This document shows positions 35,931 through 44,882 of a stretch of DNA of 64,000 bases, one piece after another; the first letter of the stretch is position 1, and each line of letters starts with the position of its first letter. Origin of the DNA: Chryseobacterium arthrosphaerae (GTDB lineage: Bacteria; Bacteroidota; Bacteroidia; Flavobacteriales; Weeksellaceae); NCBI RefSeq assembly GCF_001684965.1, contig NZ_MAYG01000001.1:3038001-3102000 (forward strand), in the 5' to 3' direction. The translations under genes and the position numbers were made by a program. Under the pieces are notes generated by a model that was given only the letters and a program-made list of their open reading frames with translations, did no database searches and was not told where the DNA came from.

Positions 35931-36104
35931 ATGAGCTTGTACAAGATTATCACCATCTTTTTCCTTAAATATTTTATTATGTTATCTGTTAGTAAAGAGG
36001 AAATCTATTATGGTATTGCAGGAATCATCTCCAAAACTATGGATATTGATGTATTTGAAATAAAACCGTGGAAAAGAATAACGACAGACTTAGGAATTCA
36101 TTAG
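35931..36104 (+). pseudogene. Acyl-carrier-like remnant
   Basis: A 57-residue frame from ATG 35931 (or 41 residues from 35979) reads SKEEIYYGIAGIISKTMDID and then PWKRITTDLGIH and stops. The order of a helical repeat followed by 'ITTDLGI' resembles the start of acyl-carrier or DUF1493-type domains just before the phosphopantetheine site, where the sequence ends. Probably truncated; low certainty. Confidence 0.35.
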
Positions 36105-36141
36105 CAAAATTTTTAATATTGCTTTCACCAATTACATTTCA

Positions 36142-36879
36142 ATGAAAAGCATAGTCTATTTTTTCCTTCCTCTTCTCCTCTTTTTCACTCTGTCATCCTG
36201 TAAACAAGAAATAAAGAATGAAGATCGGTTTGTCATCTGCCAGGTGAATCCTGAAAAAGAAAGCATCCGGTTGTATTGGAAAAATAAGGATCATAAAATA
36301 CTGGGAAGCATTGCCCGGCTTAAGGATGAGGTTGAATCTGGCCATGAAGAACTGCTATTCGCCATGAATGGAGGTATGTTTGAGCCGGATCATACCCCTA
36401 AAGGATTGTATATTGAAAATTTTAAAATACTGAAGCCTGTCGACAGCCTCCCGGGGTCCGGCAACTTCTATCTTCCTCCCAATGGAGTATTGTATATCAC
36501 CCGGAACCGTAAGGCAGGAATTGTTACAACACAGCAGTACAGACAAAATTCTTTGATCAGATATGCCACGCAATCAGGCCCCATGTTGCTTATGGACGGA
36601 AAAATAAATCCACTTTTTCAAAAAGATTCTAAAAATCTGAATATCAGAAACGGAGTTGGAATTTTGGAAAACGGGGAACTCATTTTTGCCATGTCTAAAA
36701 AAGAAATCAGTTTTTACACCTTTGCACGACTTTTCAAAGAATTAGGCTGCAGAAATGCTTTATACCTTGACGGCTATGTTTCCAGAACTTATCTTCCTGA
36801 GAAAAACTGGCTTCAGAAAGACGGTGATTTTGGAGTGATCATAGGAGTTACCAGAGCTCAACAAAGCCTGGATAAATGA
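36142..36879 (+). CDS. Phosphodiester glycosidase (NAGPA-type) lipoprotein
   Basis: 245 residues with lipobox FTLSSC (Cys20). Motifs of the DUF2233/NAGPA phosphodiester-glycosidase domain: LLFAMNGGMFEPDHTPKGLY, PPNGVLYITRNRKAG, ATQSGPMLLMDGKI, IRNGVGILENGELIFAMS, FARLFKELGCRNALYLDG. The NGGMF and ALYLDG segments carry the presumed catalytic and ligand residues. The enzyme would act in the periplasm or outer surface on sugar phosphodiesters. Full length for the family. Confidence 0.88.
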   Translation: MKSIVYFFLPLLLFFTLSSCKQEIKNEDRFVICQVNPEKESIRLYWKNKDHKILGSIARLKDEVESGHEELLFAMNGGMFEPDHTPKGLYIENFKILKPVDSLPGSGNFYLPPNGVLYITRNRKAGIVTTQQYRQNSLIRYATQSGPMLLMDGKINPLFQKDSKNLNIRNGVGILENGELIFAMSKKEISFYTFARLFKELGCRNALYLDGYVSRTYLPEKNWLQKDGDFGVIIGVTRAQQSLDK

Positions 36880-36952
36880 TGAAAAAAAGTAAAATTTTCT
36901 TATCTTTTCAATAACTTTAGAAAAATTATCAACCAATCACCCGAACATTAAC

Positions 36953-37516
36953 ATGAAAAAAGTAATATTAGACCTGGCGACGACCCTGGATGGCTTTATT
37001 GAAGGTCCAAACGGTGAAATCGACTGGTGTATCATGGATGATGATATGGATTTTGACGGCTTTATATCAGGTATTGACACCATTTTCTACGGAAGGGTAA
37101 GCTATGACGCATGGGGAAATTATCAGCCTGATGAAAATGCAGCTTCCGGAGAAAAGGAATTCTGGAACACCATTCATTCAAAAAATAAATTTGTTTTTTC
37201 AACGCAACACCGGCAAGATGAAAATGCAACATTCATTCATTCTGATCTCACAGACAAAGTGGCGGAAATCAAAAAAAAGGACGGAAAAGACATCTGGCTT
37301 TATGGTGGCGCCAGCCTTATCAAAACTTTTATAGACAATAACCTGATTGATGTTTACAGAATATCCGTTCATCCTGTAGTGCTGGGAAAAGGGAAACCTC
37401 TTTTTGAAGATATGAAAGAGCGGTTAAATTTAAAGCTGGTTAAAACCAATGTCTTTAAATCCGGTGTGGTCCAGCTCATTTATCATCCATCAGGAAATAT
37501 TTCAGCTGAAACATAG
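36953..37516 (+). CDS. Dihydrofolate-reductase-like (RibD C-terminal family) protein
   Basis: 187 residues. The RibD C-terminal/YyaP-type reductase fold is shown by VILDLATTLDGFIEGPNGEIDW at the N-terminus, IDTIFYGRVSYDAW, a NADPH-binding KDIWLYGGASLIKTFIDNNL, and VHPVVLGKGKPLFEDM. Members are reductases of unknown substrate; not a true folate reductase. Cytoplasmic and alone in its transcription unit. Confidence 0.9.
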   Translation: MKKVILDLATTLDGFIEGPNGEIDWCIMDDDMDFDGFISGIDTIFYGRVSYDAWGNYQPDENAASGEKEFWNTIHSKNKFVFSTQHRQDENATFIHSDLTDKVAEIKKKDGKDIWLYGGASLIKTFIDNNLIDVYRISVHPVVLGKGKPLFEDMKERLNLKLVKTNVFKSGVVQLIYHPSGNISAET

Positions 37517-37559
37517 AAAGTGAATTAACTTGTATGTAATTTTTTTAAAAACAATAAAA

Positions 37560-38336
37560 ATGAAAAAAATAGCCGGAATTTTATTTCTCTTCTCAGCTCC
37601 GTTTTTATTCGGGCAAAATATATCTGTTATTGAAAAAAAACTCAATGATGCATTTCAGAAAATTGGGTATTGGTCTTCGGAAGGCAGAGATCAGAAATCT
37701 TCCCCGGATTCCCTTTATGCTGCCAATACAAAATTTGAGAAACTACTGTCTCAGTATACCTCTTCCAATCCCGAAACGCTCAGCCACAATTTCAAGGGTC
37801 TGGAGAAAGCAGGATTAATTGTTGCTACTTCAGAAGACGGGAAATTCAGAATTTATTCCTGGGATACCTGGACCGGCGGAACCATGCACTTTTTTAAAAA
37901 TATTTATCAGTATAAAACAGGAAATAAGGTTCAGTCTAAAACTGTAGACAGCGATATGGAGGGGGATCCGAAATCCTATTTTTATCAGATCAACGATGTT
38001 ATTTCTCAAAATAAAAAATATTACATCACACAGAGTACTTCTATATTAAGTTCAGGGCTCAGCTCTCACTGTGTAAAAGTTTTCTCTATTGAAAATGACA
38101 GTACATTGAATGATAACGCCCAATTGATCAAAACCCGGACAGGAATTAAAAATCAGCTCCGGTATGAAGTGGATCTTACCGCAGCTTCCAACAGAAACAA
38201 CGAGATCAGAAATTATACTATTGAGTATGATAAAAAGAATAAAATTATCAGCATTCCTTTAATTCTTGATAATTCGAAGGTAACTTCCAAAAAGATCCGT
38301 TATCAGTTTAAAGGACAATATTTTGAAAAGATATAA
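37560..38336 (+). CDS. Secreted protein of unknown function
   Basis: 258 residues from ATG 37560, the first codon of the signal peptide (start MKKIAGILFLFSAPFLF); upstream in-frame starts would precede it with a run of lysine and phenylalanine codons. The mature part begins with a helix and continues with beta-strands: LIVATSEDGKFRIYSWDTWT, KKYYITQSTSIL, RNYTIEYDKKNKIISIPLI. No family recognised. The next gene begins 34 bp after its stop. Confidence 0.72.
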   Translation: MKKIAGILFLFSAPFLFGQNISVIEKKLNDAFQKIGYWSSEGRDQKSSPDSLYAANTKFEKLLSQYTSSNPETLSHNFKGLEKAGLIVATSEDGKFRIYSWDTWTGGTMHFFKNIYQYKTGNKVQSKTVDSDMEGDPKSYFYQINDVISQNKKYYITQSTSILSSGLSSHCVKVFSIENDSTLNDNAQLIKTRTGIKNQLRYEVDLTAASNRNNEIRNYTIEYDKKNKIISIPLILDNSKVTSKKIRYQFKGQYFEKI

Positions 38337-38369
38337 TTGATTTATATATCCCCCATCATCTGTACGTTC

Positions 38370-39038
38370 ATGAAATCTTTTTATGTCTTCGCAGCATTTT
38401 TTTTACTGAACCTGGCTTACGGTCAAAAATGCAGCTGTTCCCAAAACGAAGAATTGAAAGGCATTATTCCGTGTGAAAAAACCAGGTTTCAGAATGGAGC
38501 AAAAATATTCTGGGAATACGACTGTAATTCTTCATGGATCACGTTTCAGAATAAAAATATCAGAAGGAAAATATTCGAACTTGAAAAAGAATTCATAGCA
38601 TTGAGCGGAAGACTGGGCTACAGAAGCTGGACAGAATATAAAAGCTCATTTTTAATTGAAAACAGCATGATCTCCGGTTGCTGCCAGCCTGAAGAATATA
38701 TGCTGTACAATAAAAATACCGGTAGAAAAATAGCTGAACTCGGAACATTTATTTCGCTCGGCAATGACACGGAAAAGCCTTATATACTCACCATGAAAAC
38801 AGATCGTCAGCTTCTGTATACGAACCTTAACAATAATAAGGCGTGTTTCATCAGATTTCCAAAAGATAAGATAGAAAAAACATTAAAAAACACCCATGAA
38901 ATGCATCCCGAAATTCTATTTGAAGACCAGGGAATCCATAATGGAATCTTATCTGTAAAATTTAAATATAAAGAATCTGAAAAATCTGACTGGAAAGAAG
39001 AAACGCTTCGATTGAATACAGGAAAATGCAGCAAATAA
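38370..39038 (+). CDS. Secreted cysteine-containing protein of unknown function
   Basis: 222 residues from ATG 38370 with signal peptide (start MKSFYVFAAFFLLNLAYGQ). Early mature part has KCSCSQNEEL and GIIPCEKTRF and later CCQPEEYML, so several probable disulfides. No family recognised. Forms a likely pair with the preceding secreted protein; both are short, exported and unrelated to recognised families. Confidence 0.7.
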   Translation: MKSFYVFAAFFLLNLAYGQKCSCSQNEELKGIIPCEKTRFQNGAKIFWEYDCNSSWITFQNKNIRRKIFELEKEFIALSGRLGYRSWTEYKSSFLIENSMISGCCQPEEYMLYNKNTGRKIAELGTFISLGNDTEKPYILTMKTDRQLLYTNLNNNKACFIRFPKDKIEKTLKNTHEMHPEILFEDQGIHNGILSVKFKYKESEKSDWKEETLRLNTGKCSK

Positions 39039-39086
39039 TTTTTACGCTGTAAACAAATATCAGAATTAGAAATATTAAGTACCAGA

Positions 39087-39857
39087 ATGTATAATCCAAC
39101 CAGGAGAAATAAAAATATCGGAACTGCAAATCAAGGCCGTAGTAAAAATAACAGATTAACGATTGCCTCACCTTATGGAAATTTAAAATCTTTTTATGAA
39201 CAGCTTACGCAATACCAGGCAGAAAACAGATTTATCAACAATCATGAATTTATATTTGTAGTTGAAGAACTTCGTAAAAATTCTATACATTCCTGTTCAG
39301 TGGATGATATTCATAAAATGATAGAACAGATCCCTCCGGAAGATTACGGTGAATTAAAATTCATCATCTTAAGACAGCCAAAAAGAAAAGAAGAAATTCT
39401 TTCTCCTGTTTGGGGAAGGTTAATTTATAGCTATGAGTTCGAGGGAGATTACTGCCCAGCTGTTATTTTGGATGCTGTAGATCTTAAAAAGCAGCTGATA
39501 TGGCCTAAAAAACAAAGTATTGAAGATCAGCAGGAGTTTGAACGATTAAAAAAAGACGGTCATATTTTCATTGAGTCCAGAAGAAACTTTACGGCAGAAA
39601 TAAAACCCGAATTGGTAAGAAGAACGCAGCTTTACAGAACTTTACCTCATGAGTTCGGACATTATGTTCATTATCTGGAAATAGTAGATCGTCCCGCAAA
39701 TGAAAATGAAGACTACGATATGAAAGAACGAAGAATGGATTTGTATTTCAGTCTGCCCAAAAATGAAAAAGAGAAGTTTGCTCATCAGTATGCGGAAAAA
39801 TTCAAAAACAGGTTAATTTCTGAAAATATAATTCCTTTTTGTTCAGGGAGTATGTAA
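39087..39857 (+). CDS. HExxH-containing protein, putative zinc protease
   Basis: 256 residues, no signal peptide. The notable motif is LPHEFGHYVHYLE near residue 195 (HEFGH), followed by an acidic region and HQYAEKFKNRL. The N-terminal half is helix-rich (YEQLTQYQAENRFINNHEF, KMIEQIPPEDYGELKFI). The HExxH context, with HYVHYLE and a downstream Glu, fits metallopeptidases of unknown family. Cytoplasmic location unless exported in another way. Function is inferred from the motif only. Confidence 0.6.
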   Translation: MYNPTRRNKNIGTANQGRSKNNRLTIASPYGNLKSFYEQLTQYQAENRFINNHEFIFVVEELRKNSIHSCSVDDIHKMIEQIPPEDYGELKFIILRQPKRKEEILSPVWGRLIYSYEFEGDYCPAVILDAVDLKKQLIWPKKQSIEDQQEFERLKKDGHIFIESRRNFTAEIKPELVRRTQLYRTLPHEFGHYVHYLEIVDRPANENEDYDMKERRMDLYFSLPKNEKEKFAHQYAEKFKNRLISENIIPFCSGSM

Positions 39858-39895
39858 TATCAGGCCGGTTTTAATTGTCTTCTCTAAAAAAATAC

Positions 39896-41512
39896 ATGAG
39901 AATTCTTTTCACCTGCCTTATCCTTTTTTTGTCAGTCAATCCAGTTTTTCCACAGAAAACCAAACAATTGGAACAGTTATTAAACACATATGATAAAGCC
40001 GGATTATTCAGCGGCACTGTTCTGATTGCAGAAAAAGGAAAAATTATTTTTGAGAAAAGCTATGGCTACAGAAATGCCCCGAAAAAAGAAAAAAATACCA
40101 ACAGCAGCATTTACCGTATCTTTTCCACCACCAAAATGTTTACTGCAACGGTTATCCTTAAGCTGGAAGAGCAGGGAAAACTATCCTTAAACGATAAACT
40201 GTCCAAGTACTATCCGGATTATCCTAAGGGAGACAGCATAAGCATCGCCAACTTACTTTCCCATACTTCCGGAATTCCCAGTGAGGAAAATACGGACTAC
40301 ACCGTAGACGAAGATACATTCATACAATATATTTCGGCTAAACCGCTGGATTTTTCACCTGGCAAACAATGGAACTATTCCAATTCCGGATATTACATTC
40401 TGGGCTATATCATCAAAAAAGTAACCGGGTCAGAATATGACAGGGCTATAGAAAATTACATTCTGAAGCCTGTTCAAATGACCCATAGCGGCTTTCATTT
40501 CAATACCGTTACCGATAAGAATAAAGCTTTGGGCTATGAGTTTTTATCGGATCATATTTCCAATGAAGCCATGCGCTTCAGGACTGATCATCCTTTTGCT
40601 GCCGGAGCGATGTACTCCACTGCTGAAGATATGTTTAAATTCAATGAAGCCTTCTGGAGCTATAAAATTCTGAAAAAGGAAACTGTTGAAAAAATGATGA
40701 CACCGTACCTTAATGATCATTATGGACTGGGAGTTGATACTTCAGATATTTTCGAAAAAAAAAGGGTGGGTCATGATGGTGGCGGGCCTGGCTACAGAAG
40801 CAGATATTACAGCGTTTCAGGAGATGGCATCACGCTTATCGTACTGTCAAATTCTGAGCTGGCTCATGGAGATTTCTTTATTCCCACCATTGAAAAAATA
40901 CTGTATAATAAACCTTATAATATTCCATCCATAGCCAAAATTCAAACTAAAGACCTAAAAAAACTGGAAGGCGTCTATGTTTCTGACGATACCAATTTCT
41001 ATCTGACGGTAGCAGACGGATACCTTATCTTCCAGGGGAGAAACTATGGCCGATGTGCTTTACTCCCTCTCAGCAATACGAAATTTCAGCTGGATGAAAA
41101 ATTCTCTCTTACATTCAAACCGAATGAAACAGGTAAAATGGAATCATTTGTTGTTCAGTTCCGGGATGGTACTGAAAAAACAGCAAAAAGAAAGGCAGAC
41201 CATCTTCCTCTCGCATGGGGAATTATCGGAGGAGCGACTCCTTCCGGATGGGATGGAAAAGATATTCCTCTGCAGACAGATCCTCAAAAACCGGGTATTT
41301 ATTTTCTCAACAATTACACACTCAAAAAAGGCAACCTTAAATTCAGGCTGGATAATGACTGGGGCTACAACTTAGGACTGAACAATGACGGCAAAAGTAT
41401 CGCTCTCAATGCCTATGATTTTCCGATAGGTGAAGACGGCAGGTATGATATTGTCCTTGATATGAGTAATCCCATGAAACCCCAGTACAGTATCAAAAAA
41501 TCCGCACAGTAA
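39896..41512 (+). CDS. Secreted beta-lactamase-type serine hydrolase with C-terminal domain
   Basis: 538 residues from ATG 39896 (signal peptide MRILFTCLILFLSVNPVFPQ); an in-frame TTG at 39875 is discarded. The first 350 residues are a class C beta-lactamase-fold enzyme: SxxK is STTK in YRIFSTTKMFTATV, the tyrosine motif YSNSGYY and the KTG-equivalent VGHDGGGPGYRSR. A C-terminal domain of about 150 residues ends with a beta-sandwich (GRYDIVLDMSNPMKPQYSI) that resembles a carbohydrate- or starch-binding-like fold. Likely an exported esterase/peptidase. Confidence 0.88.
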   Translation: MRILFTCLILFLSVNPVFPQKTKQLEQLLNTYDKAGLFSGTVLIAEKGKIIFEKSYGYRNAPKKEKNTNSSIYRIFSTTKMFTATVILKLEEQGKLSLNDKLSKYYPDYPKGDSISIANLLSHTSGIPSEENTDYTVDEDTFIQYISAKPLDFSPGKQWNYSNSGYYILGYIIKKVTGSEYDRAIENYILKPVQMTHSGFHFNTVTDKNKALGYEFLSDHISNEAMRFRTDHPFAAGAMYSTAEDMFKFNEAFWSYKILKKETVEKMMTPYLNDHYGLGVDTSDIFEKKRVGHDGGGPGYRSRYYSVSGDGITLIVLSNSELAHGDFFIPTIEKILYNKPYNIPSIAKIQTKDLKKLEGVYVSDDTNFYLTVADGYLIFQGRNYGRCALLPLSNTKFQLDEKFSLTFKPNETGKMESFVVQFRDGTEKTAKRKADHLPLAWGIIGGATPSGWDGKDIPLQTDPQKPGIYFLNNYTLKKGNLKFRLDNDWGYNLGLNNDGKSIALNAYDFPIGEDGRYDIVLDMSNPMKPQYSIKKSAQ

Positions 41513-41717
41513 ACCGGACATTCATATCCTATATTATTTAATAATACCGGGGCCTATTGCTTTTCATAAGCTATGGTTTCCGGTTTTATTTTTTTAACAC
41601 AACGGGCAAATAAAAATTTTATCGGTTAAAAACTGGAGACTCAGAATATTTTATTTCAAATCAGTGAGTATTTTATTTATTTTTATATCATCAAACCTCA
41701 TCATAAAATAGTTTTTT

Positions 41718-42101
41718 ATGCCTCATTTTATTATAGAATGTTCCCAGGACATCCTCCAGCAGAAAACCCCTGATGAAATCATGAATGCTGTCTATGAATC
41801 TGCCGAATCAACAGGTTTATTTGCAGTCAATGATATCAAAGTGAGACTACAGCCCTATACTTATTTCCGGCTGGGGGATCAAAAGAAAAACTTTCTGCAT
41901 GTTTTCGGATATATTATGGAAGGCCGAAGTACGGAGCAGAAATCTGACCTTTCAAAACAGATTTGCACTCAGCTTACAGCATTGCTTCCGGAACCCTCTT
42001 TTCTGTCTGTCAACATCAGTGAATTTGAGGCTGCAACATACAGCAATAAAGCCCTTATCAATCCTGAAAACAAAGATCAGAACCGCCACTTCGGTTTATA
42101 A
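41718..42101 (+). CDS. 5-carboxymethyl-2-hydroxymuconate isomerase-like tautomerase
   Basis: 127 residues; MPHFIIECSQDI places the catalytic Pro at position 2 after Met removal, and VKVRLQPYTYFRLGDQK-like DIKVRLQPYTYFRLGDQ with IMEGRSTEQKSDLSKQI matches the CHMI family of the tautomerase superfamily. Those enzymes act in homoprotocatechuate breakdown, but no such pathway genes are near, so this orphan may act on another keto-acid. Full length. Confidence 0.88.
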   Translation: MPHFIIECSQDILQQKTPDEIMNAVYESAESTGLFAVNDIKVRLQPYTYFRLGDQKKNFLHVFGYIMEGRSTEQKSDLSKQICTQLTALLPEPSFLSVNISEFEAATYSNKALINPENKDQNRHFGL

Positions 42102-42131
42102 CCTGAAATTCCACCTCTTAAATACAATATC

Positions 42132-42632
42132 ATGAGCCTAAAAACATTAGCCACCAAAAGTGTTCAGTACAACAATTGGGTAGTCAATCAATATATCAGC
42201 TGGCTGTCCGGAAAAACAGATGAGCAACTGAACCAGGAAACCATTTCAAGTTTCCCTACCATTCTGAAAACACTGCACCACATCTGGCAGACCCAGGAAT
42301 ACTGGTGGAGCCATATTTCTGAAAACAACGATTTCGATTTTGAAAAAACTCTGGCAGTAAGCAGTAAAGAGGATGTTTTCAATGCGATCAGGAACAACTC
42401 ACAAAAGCTGGCAGATTATGTGGAAAACTTATCTGAAGAAGATCTGTCGAAAAATGTAAAGATTGAATCCCAGTGGTTTCAGTGTGATTTTTCAAAATAT
42501 GAATACATCCAGCACGTCATTCTTCACGGAACCTACCACAGAGGACAGATCGTAACAATGGGAAGAACTATCGGAATTACCGATGCTCCGATGACTGATT
42601 TTAATTTCTGGAATATTTATAAGGATCAGTAA
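42132..42632 (+). CDS. DinB-family protein
   Basis: 166 residues, a four-helix bundle with the metal-binding histidines typical of DinB/YfiT proteins: first His in LKTLHHIWQTQEYWWSHI and a pair in HVILHGTYHRGQIVTMGRTI near residue 135. Family members are metal-dependent thiol S-transferases or damage-inducible proteins of uncertain role. Starts 30 bp after the tautomerase gene; likely same transcript. Confidence 0.88.
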   Translation: MSLKTLATKSVQYNNWVVNQYISWLSGKTDEQLNQETISSFPTILKTLHHIWQTQEYWWSHISENNDFDFEKTLAVSSKEDVFNAIRNNSQKLADYVENLSEEDLSKNVKIESQWFQCDFSKYEYIQHVILHGTYHRGQIVTMGRTIGITDAPMTDFNFWNIYKDQ

Positions 42633-42642
42633 TTCCTGAAAA

Positions 42643-43212
42643 ATGGGAAAACTCTTCGAATTAATCTCTGATAATGCCATAGAGAAGCTTGACGAATACT
42701 ATACAGATTGCCATGTTTGTGAAAAAACAGGTATTGACTTATACCCTTATCAGGGAAAAGTAACTCTTGAGAACGGTGAGGTTGATGACGACATCTATGC
42801 TGTCTGCCATGACTGTCTGCATACTGAGCCATTAATCCATACCTGTAGTTTCCTGTATGAGGAAACCGTTGAAAAATACCTCAGTTCTCTGAATATAACA
42901 AAGGAACGGCAAATGGAGGTAAAGAAAAAAATCATGGAAAAATACAACCGGACGCCGGACATCCCTTTATTTTTACAGCGACCGGATATTCCTCTGTGTT
43001 GTGAAGACAGTACAGAGTTTACAGGCTATCCGCAAAATAATGAAGCATTGTATACGATCACTGAAAATTTCATTTATTGGGAAGAAGGAATAAAAGAAAA
43101 AAGTGAATATTATGATTTTAAAACCTATGGCAGTCCTGAAAGTTTAGCTGAAATAGCCACTTTTACATGTCAGCATTGTGGTAAAAAGTATTTTACGTTT
43201 CAGTTTTCCTAG
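42643..43212 (+). CDS. CbrC-like zinc-ribbon protein
   Basis: 189 residues rich in CxxC pairs: CHVCEKTGIDLYPY at 22-35, CHDC near 65, CCEDSTEFTGYP near 115, and CQHCGKKYF at the C-terminus. The spread of cysteines and the 'CCeDsteF.G' segment resemble the CbrC/UPF0167 family. Zinc-binding is nearly certain; the role is unknown. Begins 10 bp after the DinB gene, so the tautomerase, DinB and this gene are probably one operon. Confidence 0.65.
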   Translation: MGKLFELISDNAIEKLDEYYTDCHVCEKTGIDLYPYQGKVTLENGEVDDDIYAVCHDCLHTEPLIHTCSFLYEETVEKYLSSLNITKERQMEVKKKIMEKYNRTPDIPLFLQRPDIPLCCEDSTEFTGYPQNNEALYTITENFIYWEEGIKEKSEYYDFKTYGSPESLAEIATFTCQHCGKKYFTFQFS

Positions 43213-43304
43213 TTTTCTTTTATTAATAGAAGATGTGATAATATATATTACCTGAAAAAGAGGATTTTAAAGATTATGATTAATAAAAATGTACGATTTA
43301 CATA

Positions 43305-43340
43305 AAAAATCCCTCCTGATTCTTTTCAGGAGGGATTTTT
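43305..43340. terminator. Bidirectional terminator
   Basis: Perfect 15-bp stem AAAAATCCCTCCTGA / TCAGGAGGGATTTTT with a 6-nt loop, between the plus-strand zinc-ribbon gene and the minus-strand toxin locus; it can serve both. Confidence 0.85.
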
Positions 43341-43380
43341 GTAGGAGTTTTAAAAAAATATTTCAGCAATTCTAATTTTT

Positions 43381-44046
43381 TTAATCTTTTACCATAACAC
43401 CAATTTTATTTGAAACAATCTTTCCTGAAAATATTCTATATTTTTTCGGTTCCTCATTTAAAACTTTAGAATATTTCCTTAACATTTTTGTTGGAATATT
43501 TAAAAATAATTGAAGGCGATATTCTTTTTGATTTTTTATGTCGTAGAATAATGATCCATCATCTGCCACAGAGCGATAAATTGGCAGACTAATTTTAGTA
43601 CATAAAGCTATACTTTCTTTAGGGGGAATATTTATAATTCTTTTATTTATATCATAAAAAGTACGCCACTCATAATCATGTTTTAAATTTAGCTGATATC
43701 TTTTTTTAAATTGTACTAACTCTTGATCCGAAGGGATAATCATTCTTGGTTCTTTTTGATAGCCATAAGATCCTGATATAGGAACTAACAACTTATCTCC
43801 ATCAATTATTCTAAGGTTTAATAATCCGAGATTAGGTTCATCAACCGCTTCATTTTCACCAGTACTAAAGCCCGTGGAATCAGCTAAAACCTTATAATAT
43901 TTTGTTGAATTATTTTTGATACTATAGCATAAGTTACTATTATTTTCTGATGTTAACTCTATTCTTTCATCGGGAATTTTAATTTCTAAATCCTGAGCAA
44001 AAACCAAATTGGTTAGTAATATAAAAACTACAACAATTATTTTCAT
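43381..44046 (-). CDS. Secreted candidate immunity protein (module 4)
   Basis: 221 residues with a signal peptide (start MKIIVVVFILLTNLVFA). The mature part is beta-rich (LEIKIPDERIELTSENNSNL, IPPKESIALCTKISL) like small exported immunity proteins. Its ATG overlaps the stop of the toxin-tip remnant upstream (TAATG), the usual arrangement in polymorphic-toxin loci. The exported location suggests that the toxin it blocks acts in the periplasm or at the surface. No family recognised; the role is inferred from context. Confidence 0.65.
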   Translation of the reverse strand: MKIIVVVFILLTNLVFAQDLEIKIPDERIELTSENNSNLCYSIKNNSTKYYKVLADSTGFSTGENEAVDEPNLGLLNLRIIDGDKLLVPISGSYGYQKEPRMIIPSDQELVQFKKRYQLNLKHDYEWRTFYDINKRIINIPPKESIALCTKISLPIYRSVADDGSLFYDIKNQKEYRLQLFLNIPTKMLRKYSKVLNEEPKKYRIFSGKIVSNKIGVMVKD

Positions 44047-44207
44047 TAAAAAGCATTTATAGGTTTATAATTAAATATTTTATATTTTGCTGCTTGTTCT
44101 CTATAAAATCGTAGGTTTTCATCAGCAGAAGGATCCCCCATCATTTTACTCCATGTATGGGTATTACATTTTATGAGATTAATGTTGCTAAGCAACAAAA
44201 GCAGAAA
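44046..44207 (-). pseudogene. Toxin-tip C-terminal remnant (module 4)
   Basis: On the minus strand an open frame ends at 44046 and reads INLIKCNTHTWSKMMGDPSA, then DENLRFYREQAAKYKIFNYK. There is no start codon; the frame opens just after the hairpin at 44196-44220. It looks like the C-terminal end of an RHS-type toxin left after deletion of its start. Directly coupled to the following candidate immunity gene. Confidence 0.55.
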
Positions 44208-44220
44208 TTATCTGCTTTTG
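44196..44220. terminator. Hairpin between modules 3 and 4
   Basis: CAAAAGCAGA / TCTGCTTTTG with a 5-nt loop, the same AAAAGCAG-type stem as at 47109-47132. Likely ends the transcript of the module 3 immunity gene. Confidence 0.7.
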
Positions 44221-44243
44221 CTATTAAATTTAGTTATTACTTC

Positions 44244-44882
44244 TTATTTATTTGCATCTTTATCAGAAATATTTAAAATTAGGCTATCTTTTATTATGGG
44301 TTGTGCGACAAATTGAGCATTGCCAAAATTTAATTTTGAAAACCTTCTTAAATATTCCCCTTCCGGATAATCCCCTTTTAATATTTTATCATAAGGATAA
44401 TAGTTCTGTTTAAATTTTGATGAATATTTATGAAGTGGAGGGGATTGCTTGATAATTAAATTATATTTTATCTTTAATTTTTCCTTTTTTTTTAAATAAA
44501 ATACAGAATCTCCATCACCTGGCATTATTTCATTTATTAAATCAGCCATACCTTTCTCGGATAAATTAAAATTTCTAATACTATCTAATTTTTTTTGATA
44601 AAACTTCGAATATTGATTAGGTTCTATAATTGAATAAACTGCGATTGGAAAAGAACCTTCCATACCACCTTGGGTTGAAAAGTTTTTAAAGTTTTTATCT
44701 CCGAATTCTAGTGTATTTGGTACTGGAAAAATAATGTCTTGAGCAGTTTTATTTTCAAATACTAGAATCAGCTCATGATTATTTCTAATATACTCTAAGC
44801 TAAACACACCATTCTCATTTTGTTTTTGTTTACAAGATGATAAACAAAATATTACTAATAGAATTAATATAATATTTTTCAT
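44244..44882 (-). CDS. Candidate immunity lipoprotein (module 3)
   Basis: 212 residues with lipobox CLSSC (signal MKNIILILLVIFCLSSC). The mature domain is beta-rich and begins with SLEYIRNNHELILVFENKTA, a pattern shared with the module 2 lipoprotein. It overlaps the upstream toxin-like gene by 4 nt (ATGA), so the pair is translationally coupled. The lipid anchor would place it in the periplasm. Inferred immunity role for the HEIFH-containing protein. Confidence 0.65.
   Translation of the reverse strand: MKNIILILLVIFCLSSCKQKQNENGVFSLEYIRNNHELILVFENKTAQDIIFPVPNTLEFGDKNFKNFSTQGGMEGSFPIAVYSIIEPNQYSKFYQKKLDSIRNFNLSEKGMADLINEIMPGDGDSVFYLKKKEKLKIKYNLIIKQSPPLHKYSSKFKQNYYPYDKILKGDYPEGEYLRRFSKLNFGNAQFVAQPIIKDSLILNISDKDANK

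Noticed and set aside
41530..41590. Terminator after the serine hydrolase
   Set aside because: Only a split ATACCGG/CCGGTTTTAT pairing with a loop of about 38 nt; too weak to list as a feature.
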